A stretch of 64,000 bases of DNA, taken from Rossellomorea vietnamensis NBRC 101237. Its GTDB lineage: Bacteria > Bacillota > Bacilli > Bacillales > Bacillaceae_B. Both the position numbers and the translations under genes were made by a program. The notes beneath the pieces were generated by a model. It saw nothing but the letters and a program-made list of their open reading frames with translations. It was not told the DNA's origin and ran no database searches. Positions 1 through 13,600 of the stretch are shown here, piece after piece (the stretch's first letter is position 1; every line of letters starts with the position of its first letter). The stretch is from positions 28,904-92,903 of the forward strand of contig NZ_BCVQ01000013.1 of the NCBI RefSeq assembly GCF_001591825.1, written 5' to 3'.

Positions 1-334
<334 letters not shown>

Positions 335-341
335 TCAACGA

Positions 342-378
342 AAGGTGATAAGAGGGCTTACCCTTATCACCTTTTTTT
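342..378 (+). terminator. rho-independent terminator after rpsB
   Basis: An 11-bp stem (AAGGTGATAAG with CTTATCACCTT) around a 10-base loop is followed by a run of seven T. It lies 8 bases after the rpsB stop and before tsf, so tsf is reached by readthrough or from a promoter I could not place. Confidence 0.9.
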
Positions 379-392
379 AAAGAATATTCACA

Positions 393-422
393 TGTACCAC
401 ACTCTAAAAGAGCGTTGGTACA
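393..422 (+). other. Second hairpin in the rpsB-tsf gap
   Basis: TGTACCA (393-399) pairs with TGGTACA (416-422), and inside it CTCT (402-405) pairs with AGAG (409-412) around a 3-base loop. No T run follows, so it is not a terminator. It would sit in the 5' leader of tsf. Its role is unknown; RNA stability or control of tsf is a guess. Confidence 0.55.
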
Positions 423-484
423 TTTATGACTCATACCTATTGGTCCCTGAAGTCTACATAGTCAAACTAAGGAGGAAACCCACT

Positions 485-1366
485 ATGGCAATTACTGCAC
501 AAATGGTTAAAGAACTTCGTGAAAAAACTGGCGCTGGAATGATGGATTGTAAAAAAGCGTTAACAGAAACTGACGGAGATATGGACAAAGCAATTGACTT
601 CCTGCGTGAAAAAGGAATCGCGAAAGCAGCTAAAAAAGCGGACCGTATCGCGGCTGAAGGAACTACTTACATTGCAAGCGAAGGAAACACTGCAATCATT
701 CTTGAAGTGAACGCAGAAACAGATTTCGTTGCGAAAAACGAAAACTTCCAAAACCTTGTTAAAGAACTATCTGATCACCTTCTTGCTAACAAGCCGGCAT
801 CTGTTGAAGAAGCTCTTGAGCAAAAAATGGCAAATGGTTCAACTGTAAGTGAATTCATCAACGCTGCCATCGCAAAAATCGGTGAAAAGATCACTCTTCG
901 CCGTTTTGAGATCCGTACGAAAGATGATAACGCTGCATTCGGTGAATACCTGCACATGGGTGGCCGCATTGCTGTTCTTACAGTAGTGGAAGGTACAACT
1001 GATGCAAGTGTAGCGAAAGATGTTGCCATGCACGCTGCAGCACTGAATCCTAAGTATGTTTCCCGCGACCAGGTTTCTGCTGAAGAAGTAGAACGTGAGC
1101 GTGAAGTACTTAAACAACAAGCACTAAACGAAGGCAAACCTGAAAACATCGTTGAAAAAATGGTAGAAGGCCGCCTTGGTAAATACTTTGAAGATATCTG
1201 CATCCTGGATCAAACATTCGTTAAGAATCCAGACCAAAAAGTACGTCAATACCTGGAAGCAAACAAAGCTACTTTAACTGATTTCACTCGTTACGAAGTA
1301 GGAGAAGGTCTTGAGAAACGTCAAGAAAACTTCGCTGAAGAAGTAATGAACCAAGTTAACAAATAA
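485..1366 (+). CDS. tsf: Elongation factor Ts
   Basis: 293 residues, the usual EF-Ts length in bacilli. EF-Ts is the guanine nucleotide exchange factor that frees GDP from EF-Tu. The N-terminal UBA-like domain carries '[16 protein letters not shown]', and the core holds '[12 protein letters not shown]', the conserved TDFV region that contacts EF-Tu. The ATG at 485 is chosen because it follows an AAGGAGG ribosome site and starts the conserved '[16 protein letters not shown]'; the frame stays open upstream to 392 but lacks family similarity there. A terminator on each side makes it a short transcription unit. Confidence 0.97.
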   Translation: MAITAQMVKELREKTGAGMMDCKKALTETDGDMDKAIDFLREKGIAKAAKKADRIAAEGTTYIASEGNTAIILEVNAETDFVAKNENFQNLVKELSDHLLANKPASVEEALEQKMANGSTVSEFINAAIAKIGEKITLRRFEIRTKDDNAAFGEYLHMGGRIAVLTVVEGTTDASVAKDVAMHAAALNPKYVSRDQVSAEEVEREREVLKQQALNEGKPENIVEKMVEGRLGKYFEDICILDQTFVKNPDQKVRQYLEANKATLTDFTRYEVGEGLEKRQENFAEEVMNQVNK

Positions 1367-1382
1367 GATCAGCTAAAGTTGA

Positions 1383-2179
<797 letters not shown>

Positions 2180-2180
<1 letters not shown>

Positions 2181-2737
2181 TGCCAAACACGATCATCACA
2201 AATGCAAAAGAAAGAATGTCCAAAGCCATTCAAACATTTTCTCGTGAATTAGCGAGCATCCGTGCGGGAAGAGCCAATGCTTCCCTGCTCGATAAGATCT
2301 CGGTTGATTACTATGGTGCACCTACACCAGTCAATCAATTAGCCGGAATCTCCATTCCTGAAGCCCGTATGCTCGTCATACAGCCTTATGACAAATCAGC
2401 TTTAGGAGACATCGAAAAGGCCATCCTGAAGTCGGATCTTGGGATTACGCCTACAAGTGACGGAAACATCATCCGTATCGTCGTTCCTGCTTTAACGGAA
2501 GAGCGACGCAAGGAACTTGTGAAGCTTGTCAAAAAAGAAGCGGAAGAGGCCAAGGTTGCCATCCGTAATATTCGCCGTGATGCTAACGATGAATTGAAGA
2601 AAAAAGAGAAGAACGGTGACATCACTGAAGATGATCTTCGTGGTTACTCTGATGATGTTCAAAAAGCGACGGATGAAAGTATCGTCAAAATTGATAACAT
2701 TGCAAAAGATAAAGAACAAGAAATGCTGGAAGTGTAA
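2180..2737 (+). CDS. frr: Ribosome recycling factor
   Basis: 185 residues, the standard RRF length. With EF-G it splits post-termination ribosomes. The family pattern is clear: '[19 protein letters not shown]', '[16 protein letters not shown]'-like segment and a long lysine/glutamate helix with '[12 protein letters not shown]'-type sequence near residue 130. The start overlaps the pyrH stop by one base, and a GGGGGAA site lies inside the end of pyrH. A terminator-like hairpin follows. Confidence 0.97.
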
Positions 2738-2757
2738 TCTTTCATAATCGAATCATT

Positions 2758-2811
2758 AGGGGCTGTCCTGTAAGTGAACTCATATTCCTTATGGGCCGGT
2801 CCCTTTGTTTT
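2758..2811 (+). terminator. Probable terminator after frr
   Basis: AGGGGCTGTCC can pair with GGGCCGGTCCCT using G-U pairs, followed by TTTGTTTT. The stem is imperfect, so this is less certain than the other terminators. Confidence 0.55.
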
Positions 2812-3005
2812 AACAGAAGACCAGACATAGCTTTCCTTTTCTCTGAGGAGCGTTTTGTCCCGGTCGTGTTTGGGCGAACGACCTGGAAAAACGACCTGAA
2901 TATTTATATGAATATACATAATCTATTTTCTTAAAGATATCTTCCTTGTTTTTTGATATGATAGTAAAGGTAAATATTTTTTGGATTGTTGGTGGAGGAT
3001 TTTTT

Positions 3006-3797
3006 ATGCTAAACAAGCTTAAGCAATGGAAACGACAGCAAACTTCCGAGGAAGTGGATGATCGATTTCAGGAATTACTAAAACACCCGATTCCGGGTCA
3101 TATAGCGATCATAATGGATGGTAATGGACGGTGGGCCAAAAAAAGGGCGTTGCCAAGGGTTGCAGGACACCATGAAGGCATGAAGTGTGTCCGCAGGATT
3201 ACCAAATTGGCAAATGAACTTGGACTAGAAGCCTTGACTCTATATGCTTTTTCTACAGAGAACTGGAAACGCCCTAAAATGGAAGTCGAGTTCCTTATGA
3301 AATTACCAGAGGAATTTCTCGGGACGTTTCTTCCCGAATTGGTTGAAGAAAATGTACAGGTGAAGATGATGGGATCTCCGGATGCCTTGCCAGTCCATAC
3401 GAAAACAGCCGTTAAAAAGGCCATGGATGCAACTAAGGATAATGACGGGCTTATCCTTAACTTTGCATTGAACTACGGCAGCCGGTCAGAAATCATCGAT
3501 TCTATGAAGCATGTCTTAAAAGATGTCCAGAATGGAATACTAGATGAGAGCGATATAAACGAAGAAGTATTTTCAAGTTATTTAATGACAAAAGATTTAA
3601 AAGATCCAGACCTGCTTATTCGAACGAGTGGAGAAATCCGTTTAAGTAACTTTATGCTTTGGCAATTGGCTTATACGGAATTCTTTTTTACAGATGTACT
3701 GTGGCCGGATTTCGGTAAGGAACATTTAGTTGAAGCCATCGAGGCTTATCAAGGTCGTTCAAGAAGATTTGGTGGGTTACAAAGCGAGGAATCCTAA
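3006..3797 (+). CDS. uppS: Isoprenyl (undecaprenyl diphosphate) synthase
   Basis: 263 residues. It condenses isopentenyl diphosphate onto farnesyl diphosphate to give C55 undecaprenyl diphosphate, the lipid carrier for peptidoglycan and teichoic acids. The cis-prenyltransferase signature 'IMDGNGRWAKKR' holds the catalytic Asp at residue 38, and 'RTSGEIRLSNFMLWQLAY' is the C-terminal family signature. The ATG at 3006 is picked over the upstream 2946 start because GGTGGAGG lies at 2991-2998 and the extra 20 residues look unlike the family. One-base overlap (TAATG) with cdsA. Confidence 0.96.
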   Translation: MLNKLKQWKRQQTSEEVDDRFQELLKHPIPGHIAIIMDGNGRWAKKRALPRVAGHHEGMKCVRRITKLANELGLEALTLYAFSTENWKRPKMEVEFLMKLPEEFLGTFLPELVEENVQVKMMGSPDALPVHTKTAVKKAMDATKDNDGLILNFALNYGSRSEIIDSMKHVLKDVQNGILDESDINEEVFSSYLMTKDLKDPDLLIRTSGEIRLSNFMLWQLAYTEFFFTDVLWPDFGKEHLVEAIEAYQGRSRRFGGLQSEES

Positions 3798-4579
3798 TGA
3801 AACAAAGAATTATTACAGCAGTGGTAGCGGCAGCAATATTTTTACCAATCATCATTTTTGGTGAAACGCCATTCATCATTTTAATGTATCTGATTGCTTC
3901 CATAAGTTTATACGAGGCTTTAAAGATGAGGGGCCGATGGATTTTCAGCATCCCGGGCTTGTTGTCCCTTGCTCTTTTATGGGTGTTCCTCATTCCGACG
4001 GAAACGATCGGAATCATTGAAGATTTCGGTTACTCCAAGATTGAGCTTGCCTTTCTTGCCGTGTTATTATTTTTAACATATACAGTGGCGACCAAGAATC
4101 GTTTCAATTTTGATGATGTGGCGTTTTCACTTTTAAGCGTTTTATATGTGGGGATCGGTTTCTATTATTTCATGGAAATCCGTCTGGAAGGCGTGCAATT
4201 TGTTTTTTATGCGTTATTTATCATTTGGGCAACCGACTCGGGTGCTTATTTCATCGGCAGGGCAATGGGGAAAAAGAAGCTATGGCCGGAAATCAGCCCG
4301 AATAAGACCGTTGAAGGGTTCGTTGGCGGCATCATCTGTGCTGTCATCGTTGGCGTCATCATGACGTTTTTCACCGATCTTGATATGTCCATCCCTAAAC
4401 TAGTGATCGTGACAGCGATTCTATCTATTTTTGGGCAAGTGGGGGACTTGGTGGAGTCTGCTCTCAAAAGGCATTACAAAGTGAAGGATTCAGGACATTT
4501 ACTGCCGGGCCACGGTGGTATGCTGGATCGTTTCGATAGCTTGTTATTTGTTTTACCCCTCCTTCACTTTCTGTTATAG
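3797..4579 (+). CDS. cdsA: Phosphatidate cytidylyltransferase
   Basis: 260 residues, a multi-pass membrane protein that converts phosphatidic acid and CTP to CDP-diacylglycerol, the branch point of phospholipid synthesis. The C-terminal CDP-DAG synthase signature is present (SALKRHYKVKDS, then LLPGHGGMLDRFDS), as is 'SPNKTVEGFVGG'. Several hydrophobic segments of about 20 residues fill the rest. It supplies PgsA, encoded at 49110 in this window. Confidence 0.96.
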   Translation: MKQRIITAVVAAAIFLPIIIFGETPFIILMYLIASISLYEALKMRGRWIFSIPGLLSLALLWVFLIPTETIGIIEDFGYSKIELAFLAVLLFLTYTVATKNRFNFDDVAFSLLSVLYVGIGFYYFMEIRLEGVQFVFYALFIIWATDSGAYFIGRAMGKKKLWPEISPNKTVEGFVGGIICAVIVGVIMTFFTDLDMSIPKLVIVTAILSIFGQVGDLVESALKRHYKVKDSGHLLPGHGGMLDRFDSLLFVLPLLHFLL

Positions 4580-4622
4580 GGTGGAATGAAGGTGAGGAAG
4601 GTCGTAATCGGGAGGAGTGTAG

Positions 4623-5768
4623 TTGTTGAAGAAAATCAGCTTAATGGGTGCTACAGGGTCGATCGGGACACAAACCCTGGATGTCATTCGGGAACATCCT
4701 GAAGAATTTAGACTGACAGCTATGTCTGTCGGCAAAAATATAGAAGAAGCCAGGAAGATAATCACTGAATTCAATCCCAGGCTCGTATCTGTCCAGCGTA
4801 AAGAAGATGCTGAAACCTTATCGAGAGAGTTTCCTTCTTCTGTAAAAGTCCTTCATGGTGAGGAAGGATTAGTGGAGGTAGCGTGTCACCAGGATGCCGA
4901 TATCCTTGTGAATGCGGTACTTGGGAGTGTAGGATTATATCCTACCCTTCAAGCCATCGAGGCCGGTAAAACGATTGCGATTGCCAACAAAGAAACCCTT
5001 GTGACAGCCGGTCATCTGGTTATGGAAGCGGCAAGGGCCAAAGGGACGTCCCTGCTGCCTATCGATAGTGAACATTCCGCAATCTTCCAGGCCCTTCAGG
5101 GTGAGAGTGAAAAGAATATAGAAAAGTTAATCATTACGGCGTCTGGTGGAAGTTTCAGAGATCGTACGAGGGAAGAATTGGTCGGTGTCACGGTACATGA
5201 AGCGTTAAATCATCCAAATTGGTCAATGGGGGCTAAGATCACCATCGACTCGGCATCCATGATGAATAAAGGGTTAGAGGTTATCGAAGCTCATTGGTTG
5301 TTCGATATCCCATATGACCGGATTGACGTTGTGCAACACAGGGAAAGCATCATTCACTCGATGATTCAATTTCATGACTCATCTGTCATGGCCCAACTTG
5401 GTACACCGGATATGCGTGTTCCCATTCAATACGCCCTTACCTATCCGGACCGGCTTCAAAGACCCGGTAAAAGGCTGGACCTTGTAGAAATAGGAAAACT
5501 CCATTTTGAAAAAATGGATTTAGATCGTTTCCGGTGCCTGGCTTTTGCATACGAAGCGGGAAGGATCGGCGGAAGTATGACGACGGTTCTGAATGCCGCA
5601 AATGAAGCAAGCGTAGCGCTGTTCCTGGATAATAAAATATCTTTCCTCGACATAGAAACATATATCGAAAAGGCTATGAATGCCCACCAGGTTATACATA
5701 GACCTGACCTTGAAACCATACATGAAATAGATCTCGAGACCCGTCGACTCGTTTCAGGTTGGGTGTAG
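4623..5768 (+). CDS. dxr: 1-deoxy-D-xylulose 5-phosphate reductoisomerase
   Basis: 381 residues. DXR makes 2-C-methyl-D-erythritol 4-phosphate with NADPH, the first committed step of the non-mevalonate isoprenoid route that feeds UppS. Seen: the NADPH loop '[15 protein letters not shown]' at the N-terminus, 'NKETLVTAG', '[13 protein letters not shown]', '[10 protein letters not shown]' and '[19 protein letters not shown]' around the metal and substrate site. Two TTG codons in a row, 4623 and 4626, follow a GGAGG at 4611-4615; either could be the start, and 4623 is reported. Confidence 0.96.
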   Translation: MLKKISLMGATGSIGTQTLDVIREHPEEFRLTAMSVGKNIEEARKIITEFNPRLVSVQRKEDAETLSREFPSSVKVLHGEEGLVEVACHQDADILVNAVLGSVGLYPTLQAIEAGKTIAIANKETLVTAGHLVMEAARAKGTSLLPIDSEHSAIFQALQGESEKNIEKLIITASGGSFRDRTREELVGVTVHEALNHPNWSMGAKITIDSASMMNKGLEVIEAHWLFDIPYDRIDVVQHRESIIHSMIQFHDSSVMAQLGTPDMRVPIQYALTYPDRLQRPGKRLDLVEIGKLHFEKMDLDRFRCLAFAYEAGRIGGSMTTVLNAANEASVALFLDNKISFLDIETYIEKAMNAHQVIHRPDLETIHEIDLETRRLVSGWV

Positions 5769-5889
5769 GCAACGGTCTTTAGCATGTTTACACAGTCTGT
5801 TACGTAGAATGATAGTGGACATGTTTTTTACGGGATACTTTAACATTTAAATCTGTTACCAACAGGTTATAAAAAAGGTGGTTTTTTAT

Positions 5890-7146
5890 TTGCAAACGGT
5901 GATTGCCTTTATTGTTATTTTTGGGGCTTTAGTATTTTTTCATGAACTTGGGCATTTAATCTTCGCTAAACGTGCAGGGATCCTATGCCGTGAATTTGCC
6001 ATAGGGTTTGGTCCTAAAGTATTCTCTTATAAAAAGGATGAAACAACCTACACCATTCGTTTACTGCCTCTGGGGGGCTTTGTACGGATGGCGGGAGAAG
6101 ATCCGGAAATGGTGGAGCTTAAGGCCGGTCATCGTGTGGGGCTTGTACTCGATCAGCATGAAAAGATCGTTAAAATTGTCATGAATAATAAAGATCGCTA
6201 TCCTAATATTCGTGTCATCGAAGTGGAAGAAGCAGATCTCGAACATAGACTGCATATCCGTGGATATGAGGAAGACGAGGAAGAATTGAAAACCTTCCCG
6301 ATTTCACGAGATGCGGTATTCATTGAAGATGGTGTTGAAACGCAAATAGCCCCATGGGATCGACAGTTCGCTTCCAAGACCCTTCCCCAAAGGGCATTGG
6401 CCATCTTTGCCGGACCATTATTTAATTTCATTTTGGCTTTCTTTATCTTTATCCTGGTCGGTCTATTACAGGGTGTACCTACAAACGACCCAGTACTTGG
6501 GGAATTGACCGAAGACGGGGCAGCAAAAGAGGCAGGTCTTCAAAAGAATGACATCGTCATGAGTATCGACGGGAAAGAAATATCCACCTGGGATGATATC
6601 GTGACGATTATTCAGAAGCATCCGGGGGATGAACTGAGATTCAATGTTGACCGGGATGGCTCCAATACTGAAATCCCTGTCACTCCAAAACCTCAGGAAA
6701 TCGAGGGGAAAGAGATCGGGATCATCGGCGTTCACAGCCCCGTGGAGAAGTCGCCACTCAAGGTCGTCTCCAATAGTGCCCAGCAAACCTATGAATGGAC
6801 CAAAATGATTTTTGTCCTATTAGGGAAGCTTGTATCTGGAGAATTTTCCATTGATGCATTATCAGGACCTGTCGGAATCTATCAATCGACAGATGTCGTA
6901 GCGAAATCAGGAATATACTATCTGATGAGATGGGCGGCCATCCTTAGCATCAACCTGGGAATCATGAATCTACTACCGATACCTGCCCTTGATGGAGGCA
7001 GACTACTATTCTTCGCCGTAGAAGCGGTCAGAGGAAAACCTGTAGATCGTCAAATGGAAGGAATGGTCCACTTCGTGGGATTTGCCCTTCTCATGGTACT
7101 CATGCTCGTCGTCACATGGAATGACATACAAAGATTTTTCCTTTAG
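5890..7146 (+). CDS. rseP: Site-2 intramembrane zinc protease RseP/RasP
   Basis: 418 residues. It cuts transmembrane helices; in B. subtilis RasP degrades anti-sigma factor RsiW and signal-peptide remnants. Zinc motif H18-E-L-G-H22 lies in the first helix and the third ligand motif 'ALDGG' (L367-D368) in a late helix. A PDZ domain (about 200-270) lies between, starting near 'DPVLGELTEDGAAKEAGLQ'. Start: the TTG at 5890 has AAAGGTGG 8 bases upstream and gives 'MQTVIAFIVIFG', which fits the family; the GTG at 5878 overlaps the ribosome site. Confidence 0.95.
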   Translation: MQTVIAFIVIFGALVFFHELGHLIFAKRAGILCREFAIGFGPKVFSYKKDETTYTIRLLPLGGFVRMAGEDPEMVELKAGHRVGLVLDQHEKIVKIVMNNKDRYPNIRVIEVEEADLEHRLHIRGYEEDEEELKTFPISRDAVFIEDGVETQIAPWDRQFASKTLPQRALAIFAGPLFNFILAFFIFILVGLLQGVPTNDPVLGELTEDGAAKEAGLQKNDIVMSIDGKEISTWDDIVTIIQKHPGDELRFNVDRDGSNTEIPVTPKPQEIEGKEIGIIGVHSPVEKSPLKVVSNSAQQTYEWTKMIFVLLGKLVSGEFSIDALSGPVGIYQSTDVVAKSGIYYLMRWAAILSINLGIMNLLPIPALDGGRLLFFAVEAVRGKPVDRQMEGMVHFVGFALLMVLMLVVTWNDIQRFFL

Positions 7147-7165
7147 AATTCAACGAATGAACCAA

Positions 7166-7219
7166 AACAGGCAGTTTCTCCCTTTGTAATCAAAAAATGA
7201 GGGTGTTACTGCCTGTTCA
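7166..7219 (+). terminator. Hairpin after rseP
   Basis: AACAGGCAGT (7166-7175) pairs perfectly with ACTGCCTGTT (7208-7217), with a small inner CCCT/AGGG pairing. The T run is poor (CATTTAAG), so termination strength is uncertain. Confidence 0.6.
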
Positions 7220-7289
7220 TTTAAGTTAAAATAGTGAGAAGGAAATTCTTACACTACATAAATAATTTTACGGTATGAGGTGCTAGTAA

Positions 7290-8993
<1,704 letters not shown>

Positions 8994-8997
8994 ATCT

Positions 8998-9047
8998 AAA
9001 AGGGCTCGACTTTAAAGGAGGCCATCCTTTTGCTGTCAGCCCTTTTT
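8998..9047 (+). terminator. rho-independent terminator after proS
   Basis: AAAAGGGCT (8998-9006) pairs with AGCCC plus the T run (9038-9047), with GAC/GTC inside and a second small stem AAAGG/CCTTT in the loop. Confidence 0.85.
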
Positions 9048-9093
9048 ATTCTGTAAACAAAATGATCCAAGAGTAGAAATGGGGGAAAGGAAT

Positions 9094-12000
9094 ATGGAAG
9101 AAAAGCCCCTGGGCAAAAGGGAAAGGTTTCAATTGTTGCTGCAACAGTTAGGCTTAACAGAGGATGCCTTTGTGCAGTACTTCAGACATGCTGAGATTGA
9201 GAAATTGGCAGTGTACCGCAAGGAAAAGAAATGGCATTTTTACTTCACGTTTGAAGAAATCATCCCTTGTAACGTGTGGAGTAAATTTTCCATTGCACTG
9301 CAGACATCCTTTAATCATATTGCCAATGTAGGCTATTCGATTAAAGTGTTGAATCCCAATGTGACGGATCAGCATATTTTAGATTATTGGCAGGACTGCG
9401 TAAAAGAAATTCAAGGGATCTCACCACCCTTATTAAAATTATTAAATACCCAAAAGCCGAAGATCAATGGAAACAAAATCATTGTTCAGGCTTCAAATGA
9501 TACAGAAGCAACACAGCTTAAAAGAAAATACGGAGATATCATCACCTCCACTTTCGAAAACTTCGGGTTTCCCAGATTCGTTCTGGATGCCGAGGTAAGT
9601 CAAGTGGAAGAACAAAGCAATGAATATGAGAAATTTTTGGAAGAAAAGCTAAAAGAGGATCAGGAACGAGCAAAACAGGCACTTATTGAAATGGAAAAAG
9701 CAGAAAAAGAGGGTCCAAGTGATGCACCGAGTGGGCCATTCATGCTTGGTCTTACAATCAAGGACGATGCTGACTTCCGAAAAATCGAAGAAATTTATGA
9801 CGAAGAGCGCCGTATCGCCATTGAGGGTTATGTGTTCGACTGTGAAACAAGAGAACTCAGAAGCGGACGCACCCTGCTTACTTTTAAGGTGACCGATTAC
9901 TCAAGCTCGATACTGGTCAAAATGTTCTCCAGGGATAAAGAGGACGCAGCAGTCATGAACAACATGAAAAAAGGTATGTGGGTCCGCTGCCGCGGAAGCA
10001 TACAAAACGATACATTTGTTCGGGACCTTGTGATGATTGCCAATGATGTGAATGAAATCAAGCCGGTTCTTAGACTTGATACTGCCCCGGCCGATGAAAA
10101 AAGAGTGGAGCTGCACATGCATACTCCAATGAGTCAAATGGATGCCGTCTCTTCTGTTGCTAGTCTTGTATCCCAAGCGAAGAAATGGGGTCATAAAGCG
10201 GTTGCGATAACAGATCATGCCGTTGCGCAATCCTTCCCGGAAGCATATAACGCAAGTAAGAAAAACGATATTAAACTGTTATATGGTGTGGAAGCCAATC
10301 TTGTGGATGATGGGGTACCGATCGCCTACAATGATCGCGACCTTCCCCTCGAAGACAGCACCTATATTGTATTTGACGTGGAAACGACGGGGCTTTCCGC
10401 AGTATACGACACCATCATTGAACTCGCCGCGGTGAAAATTAAAGATGGAGAGGTCATTGATAAATTTGAGTCATTTGCGAACCCTCACCACCCTTTGTCT
10501 GCCACGACGATTGAATTGACGGGTATTACGGACGACATGGTACAGACTGCTCCAGAGATAAATGATGTCCTCATCAGATATCATAAATGGGTAGGGGATG
10601 ATATTCTGGTCGCCCATAATGCTTCCTTTGATATGGGGTTCTTGAATGCCGGGTATCAAAAAGCCGGTATCGAGAAAGCTTCCAACCCCGTCATTGATAC
10701 ATTGGAGCTAGCAAGACTGCTTTATCCGCAATTTAAGAATCACCGTCTGAATACACTGGCGAAGAAATTCGATATCGAACTGACCCAGCATCACCGGGCC
10801 ATCTATGATGCAGAAACAACTGGGTATCTCCTTTTGAAGATGTTGAAAGATGCAGTCGAAAAAGGGATCACGAACCATAATCAATTCAATGATTATATGG
10901 GGAAGGGTGATGCGTACAAACGCTCAAGGCCATATCACTGTACATTGATTGCCCAGACGGAAGAAGGGTTGAAAAATCTTTATAAACTTGTTTCCATTTC
11001 TCACATGAATTATTTCTTCCGGGTACCACGCATTCCGCGTTCCCAACTGCAAAAGTACCGTACGGGAATCCTCGTAGGTTCAGGTTGTGACAAGGGAGAA
11101 GTATTCGAAGGGATGATGCAGAAAGGGAAAGAAGAGGTAGAGGAAAAGGCCCATTTCTACGACTACCTGGAAGTTCATCCTAAAGAAGTGTACCAGCATT
11201 TGATTGAATTAGATCTCGTGCAAAGTCAGAAGAACCTGGAAGATATCATCCAAAACATCGTTGAGCTGGGAAGGAAACTGGATAAGCCTGTTGTGGCGAC
11301 TGGTAACGTTCATTACTTAAATGAAACGGATAAAATATACCGGAAGATCCTCGTGGGATCACAAGGTGGAGCCAATCCATTGAATCGTCATGAACTTCCT
11401 GATGTCCACTTTAGGACAACGAATGAAATGCTCGATGCTTTCTCTTTCCTTGGTAAAGAGACGGCTAAAGAAATCGTAGTGGATAATTCGAATAAGATCG
11501 CCGATATGGTAGATGTCATTAAGCCGATCAGGGACGATCTCTATACACCGAAAATCGAAGGTGCCGACGAGGAAATGCGCCGGATGAGTTATGCCATGGC
11601 GAAAAGCATCTATGGAGAAGATCTTCCGGAAATCGTCGAAGCCAGGATCGAAAAAGAGTTAAAAAGTATCATCGGACACGGTTTCGCGGTCATCTATCTG
11701 ATCTCTCATAAGCTGGTTAAGAAATCGTTGGACGATGGTTATCTCGTTGGTTCACGTGGATCGGTCGGATCTTCTTTCGTAGCGACGATGACAGAGATCA
11801 CCGAAGTGAATCCACTGCCTCCTCATTACGTCTGTCCGTACTGTAAGAAATCTGAGTTCTTCGATGATGGTTCAGTCGGATCGGGCTTCGATCTGCCGAA
11901 CAAGGACTGTCCGGATTGCGGGGTTCCTTATAAGAAAGACGGTCATGATATACCTTTTGAAACCTTCCTGGGATTCAAAGGAGACAAGGTTCCGGATATC

Positions 12001-13413
12001 GATCTGAACTTCTCAGGGGAATATCAGCCGAACGCCCATAATTATACAAAGGTTCTTTTCGGGGAAGATAATGTATATCGAGCAGGTACGATCGGGACTG
12101 TGGCAGAAAAGACGGCCTACGGGTATGTAAAAGGATATGCGAATGATCATCAGCTTCAGATCCGTGGAGCCGAAATTGACCGTTTGGTAAGTGGATGCAC
12201 GGGTGTCAAGAGAACAACCGGGCAGCATCCTGGAGGAATCATCGTTGTACCTGATTATATGGATATCTTTGATTTCTCACCTATCCAATTTCCTGCGGAT
12301 GATTCGAATTCCGAATGGAAAACGACGCATTTTGATTTCCATTCCATCCATGACAATCTACTAAAGCTGGATATTCTGGGACATGATGACCCGACTGTCA
12401 TCCGTATGCTTCAAGATTTATCCGGGATCGATCCCAAGACGATCCCTACCGACGACCCTGAAGTGATGAAGATCTTCAGCGGTACCGAATCCCTTGGTGT
12501 GACGGAAGATCAAATCATGTGTAAGACCGGTACACTCGGAATCCCTGAATTCGGTACAAGATTCGTCCGACAGATGCTTGAAGATACAAAGCCGACAACG
12601 TTCTCCGAGCTGGTCCAGATTTCAGGTCTTTCCCACGGTACCGACGTATGGCTGGGGAATGCACAAGAGCTCATCCATAACAACATCTGTAATCTGAGCG
12701 AAGTAATCGGGTGTCGTGATGATATCATGGTATACCTGATCTATCAGGGACTCGAGCCTTCACTTGCCTTTAAGATCATGGAATTTGTTCGTAAAGGTAA
12801 AGGTTTGCAGGATGAATGGGTAGAGGAAATGAAGAAGAACGGGGTACCGGATTGGTATATCGATTCCTGCCTGAAGATCAAGTATATGTTCCCTAAAGCC
12901 CATGCTGCCGCCTATGTATTAATGGCTGTTCGGATTGCGTACTTTAAGGTGCATCATGCACTACTTTATTACGCCGCTTATTTTACCGTTCGAGCGGAAG
13001 ATTTCGATATCGAAGCGATGGTAAGAGGATCGCAGGCTGTTAGGGCCAAGATCGAGGAAATCAATAGTAAAGGTCTTGACGCATCACCGAAAGAAAAGAA
13101 CACGTTAACGGTACTGGAGTTGGCACTTGAAATGTGCGAAAGGGGCTATAAGTTCCAGAAAGTAGATCTCTACCGTTCAGAGGCTGCTGAATTTGTCATT
13201 GATGGAGATACTTTGATCCCGCCATTCAACTCCATCCCGGGACTTGGAACGAATGCCGCCATCAATATTGTTAATGCGAGGCAGGCCGGTGAATTCCTCT
13301 CGAAAGAAGATCTGCAGCAAAGGGGACGTGTATCCAAGACGATCATTGAATATCTGGATAATCACGGCTGCCTTGAAGCCTTGCCGGATAAGAACCAATT
13401 ATCCCTCTTTTAA
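9094..13413 (+). CDS. polC: DNA polymerase III alpha subunit, PolC type
   Basis: 1439 residues, the replicative polymerase of Firmicutes with its own proofreading exonuclease. Domain order: N-terminal helper domain; OB fold about 225-320 ('[15 protein letters not shown]'); PHP part with '[16 protein letters not shown]'; DEDDh exonuclease about 415-580 ('[13 protein letters not shown]', then '[18 protein letters not shown]'); PHP remainder; polymerase with catalytic '[12 protein letters not shown]' and a Cys-rich zinc element just before it ('CPYCKK' and 'CPDCGVPY'). The ATG at 9094 is chosen because GGGGGAAAGG (9081-9090) is its ribosome site; the ATG at 9079 has none. Confidence 0.98.
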   Translation: MEEKPLGKRERFQLLLQQLGLTEDAFVQYFRHAEIEKLAVYRKEKKWHFYFTFEEIIPCNVWSKFSIALQTSFNHIANVGYSIKVLNPNVTDQHILDYWQDCVKEIQGISPPLLKLLNTQKPKINGNKIIVQASNDTEATQLKRKYGDIITSTFENFGFPRFVLDAEVSQVEEQSNEYEKFLEEKLKEDQERAKQALIEMEKAEKEGPSDAPSGPFMLGLTIKDDADFRKIEEIYDEERRIAIEGYVFDCETRELRSGRTLLTFKVTDYSSSILVKMFSRDKEDAAVMNNMKKGMWVRCRGSIQNDTFVRDLVMIANDVNEIKPVLRLDTAPADEKRVELHMHTPMSQMDAVSSVASLVSQAKKWGHKAVAITDHAVAQSFPEAYNASKKNDIKLLYGVEANLVDDGVPIAYNDRDLPLEDSTYIVFDVETTGLSAVYDTIIELAAVKIKDGEVIDKFESFANPHHPLSATTIELTGITDDMVQTAPEINDVLIRYHKWVGDDILVAHNASFDMGFLNAGYQKAGIEKASNPVIDTLELARLLYPQFKNHRLNTLAKKFDIELTQHHRAIYDAETTGYLLLKMLKDAVEKGITNHNQFNDYMGKGDAYKRSRPYHCTLIAQTEEGLKNLYKLVSISHMNYFFRVPRIPRSQLQKYRTGILVGSGCDKGEVFEGMMQKGKEEVEEKAHFYDYLEVHPKEVYQHLIELDLVQSQKNLEDIIQNIVELGRKLDKPVVATGNVHYLNETDKIYRKILVGSQGGANPLNRHELPDVHFRTTNEMLDAFSFLGKETAKEIVVDNSNKIADMVDVIKPIRDDLYTPKIEGADEEMRRMSYAMAKSIYGEDLPEIVEARIEKELKSIIGHGFAVIYLISHKLVKKSLDDGYLVGSRGSVGSSFVATMTEITEVNPLPPHYVCPYCKKSEFFDDGSVGSGFDLPNKDCPDCGVPYKKDGHDIPFETFLGFKGDKVPDIDLNFSGEYQPNAHNYTKVLFGEDNVYRAGTIGTVAEKTAYGYVKGYANDHQLQIRGAEIDRLVSGCTGVKRTTGQHPGGIIVVPDYMDIFDFSPIQFPADDSNSEWKTTHFDFHSIHDNLLKLDILGHDDPTVIRMLQDLSGIDPKTIPTDDPEVMKIFSGTESLGVTEDQIMCKTGTLGIPEFGTRFVRQMLEDTKPTTFSELVQISGLSHGTDVWLGNAQELIHNNICNLSEVIGCRDDIMVYLIYQGLEPSLAFKIMEFVRKGKGLQDEWVEEMKKNGVPDWYIDSCLKIKYMFPKAHAAAYVLMAVRIAYFKVHHALLYYAAYFTVRAEDFDIEAMVRGSQAVRAKIEEINSKGLDASPKEKNTLTVLELALEMCERGYKFQKVDLYRSEAAEFVIDGDTLIPPFNSIPGLGTNAAINIVNARQAGEFLSKEDLQQRGRVSKTIIEYLDNHGCLEALPDKNQLSLF

Positions 13414-13434
13414 GAGCGATACGACGGGAATTGT

Positions 13435-13463
13435 TTGCATAAAAATGTTGATTATGGTATATT
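13435..13463 (+). promoter_or_regulatory. SigA promoter for the rimP-nusA operon
   Basis: TTGCAT at 13435-13440, a 17-base spacer, and TATATT at 13458-13463. Transcription would begin near 13470, upstream of the hairpin at 13500, so the hairpin lies inside the operon leader. Confidence 0.65.
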
Positions 13464-13499
13464 TTTATTGGAAATACTAAAGATAGCTCTAAAGGTAGA

Positions 13500-13531
13500 A
13501 GAGTGGGGTCGCACCCCACTCTTTCGTTATT
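13500..13531 (+). terminator. Leader terminator before rimP, candidate NusA-dependent attenuator
   Basis: A perfect 10-bp stem AGAGTGGGGT/ACCCCACTCT (13500-13509 and 13513-13522) has a 3-base loop. The T run is broken (TTTCGTTATT). It serves polC as end of transcript and also lies about 30 bases after the predicted start of the rimP-nusA transcript. NusA-dependent termination upstream of this operon is reported for B. subtilis; equivalence here is inferred. Confidence 0.75.
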
Positions 13532-13600
13532 ACATGGACATTTTTTGAACTATCATTTCTAGTCTTGGTGCAAGATTTTCATATAGACCAGGAGGTAAGT

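Noticed and set aside
775..1203. Minus-strand ORF of 142 residues opposite tsf
   Set aside because: Composition is a plain mirror of tsf codons; no ribosome site or family motif.
7147..7289. Possible T-box before proS
   Set aside because: No T-box sequence or antiterminator pair; the hairpin there ends rseP.
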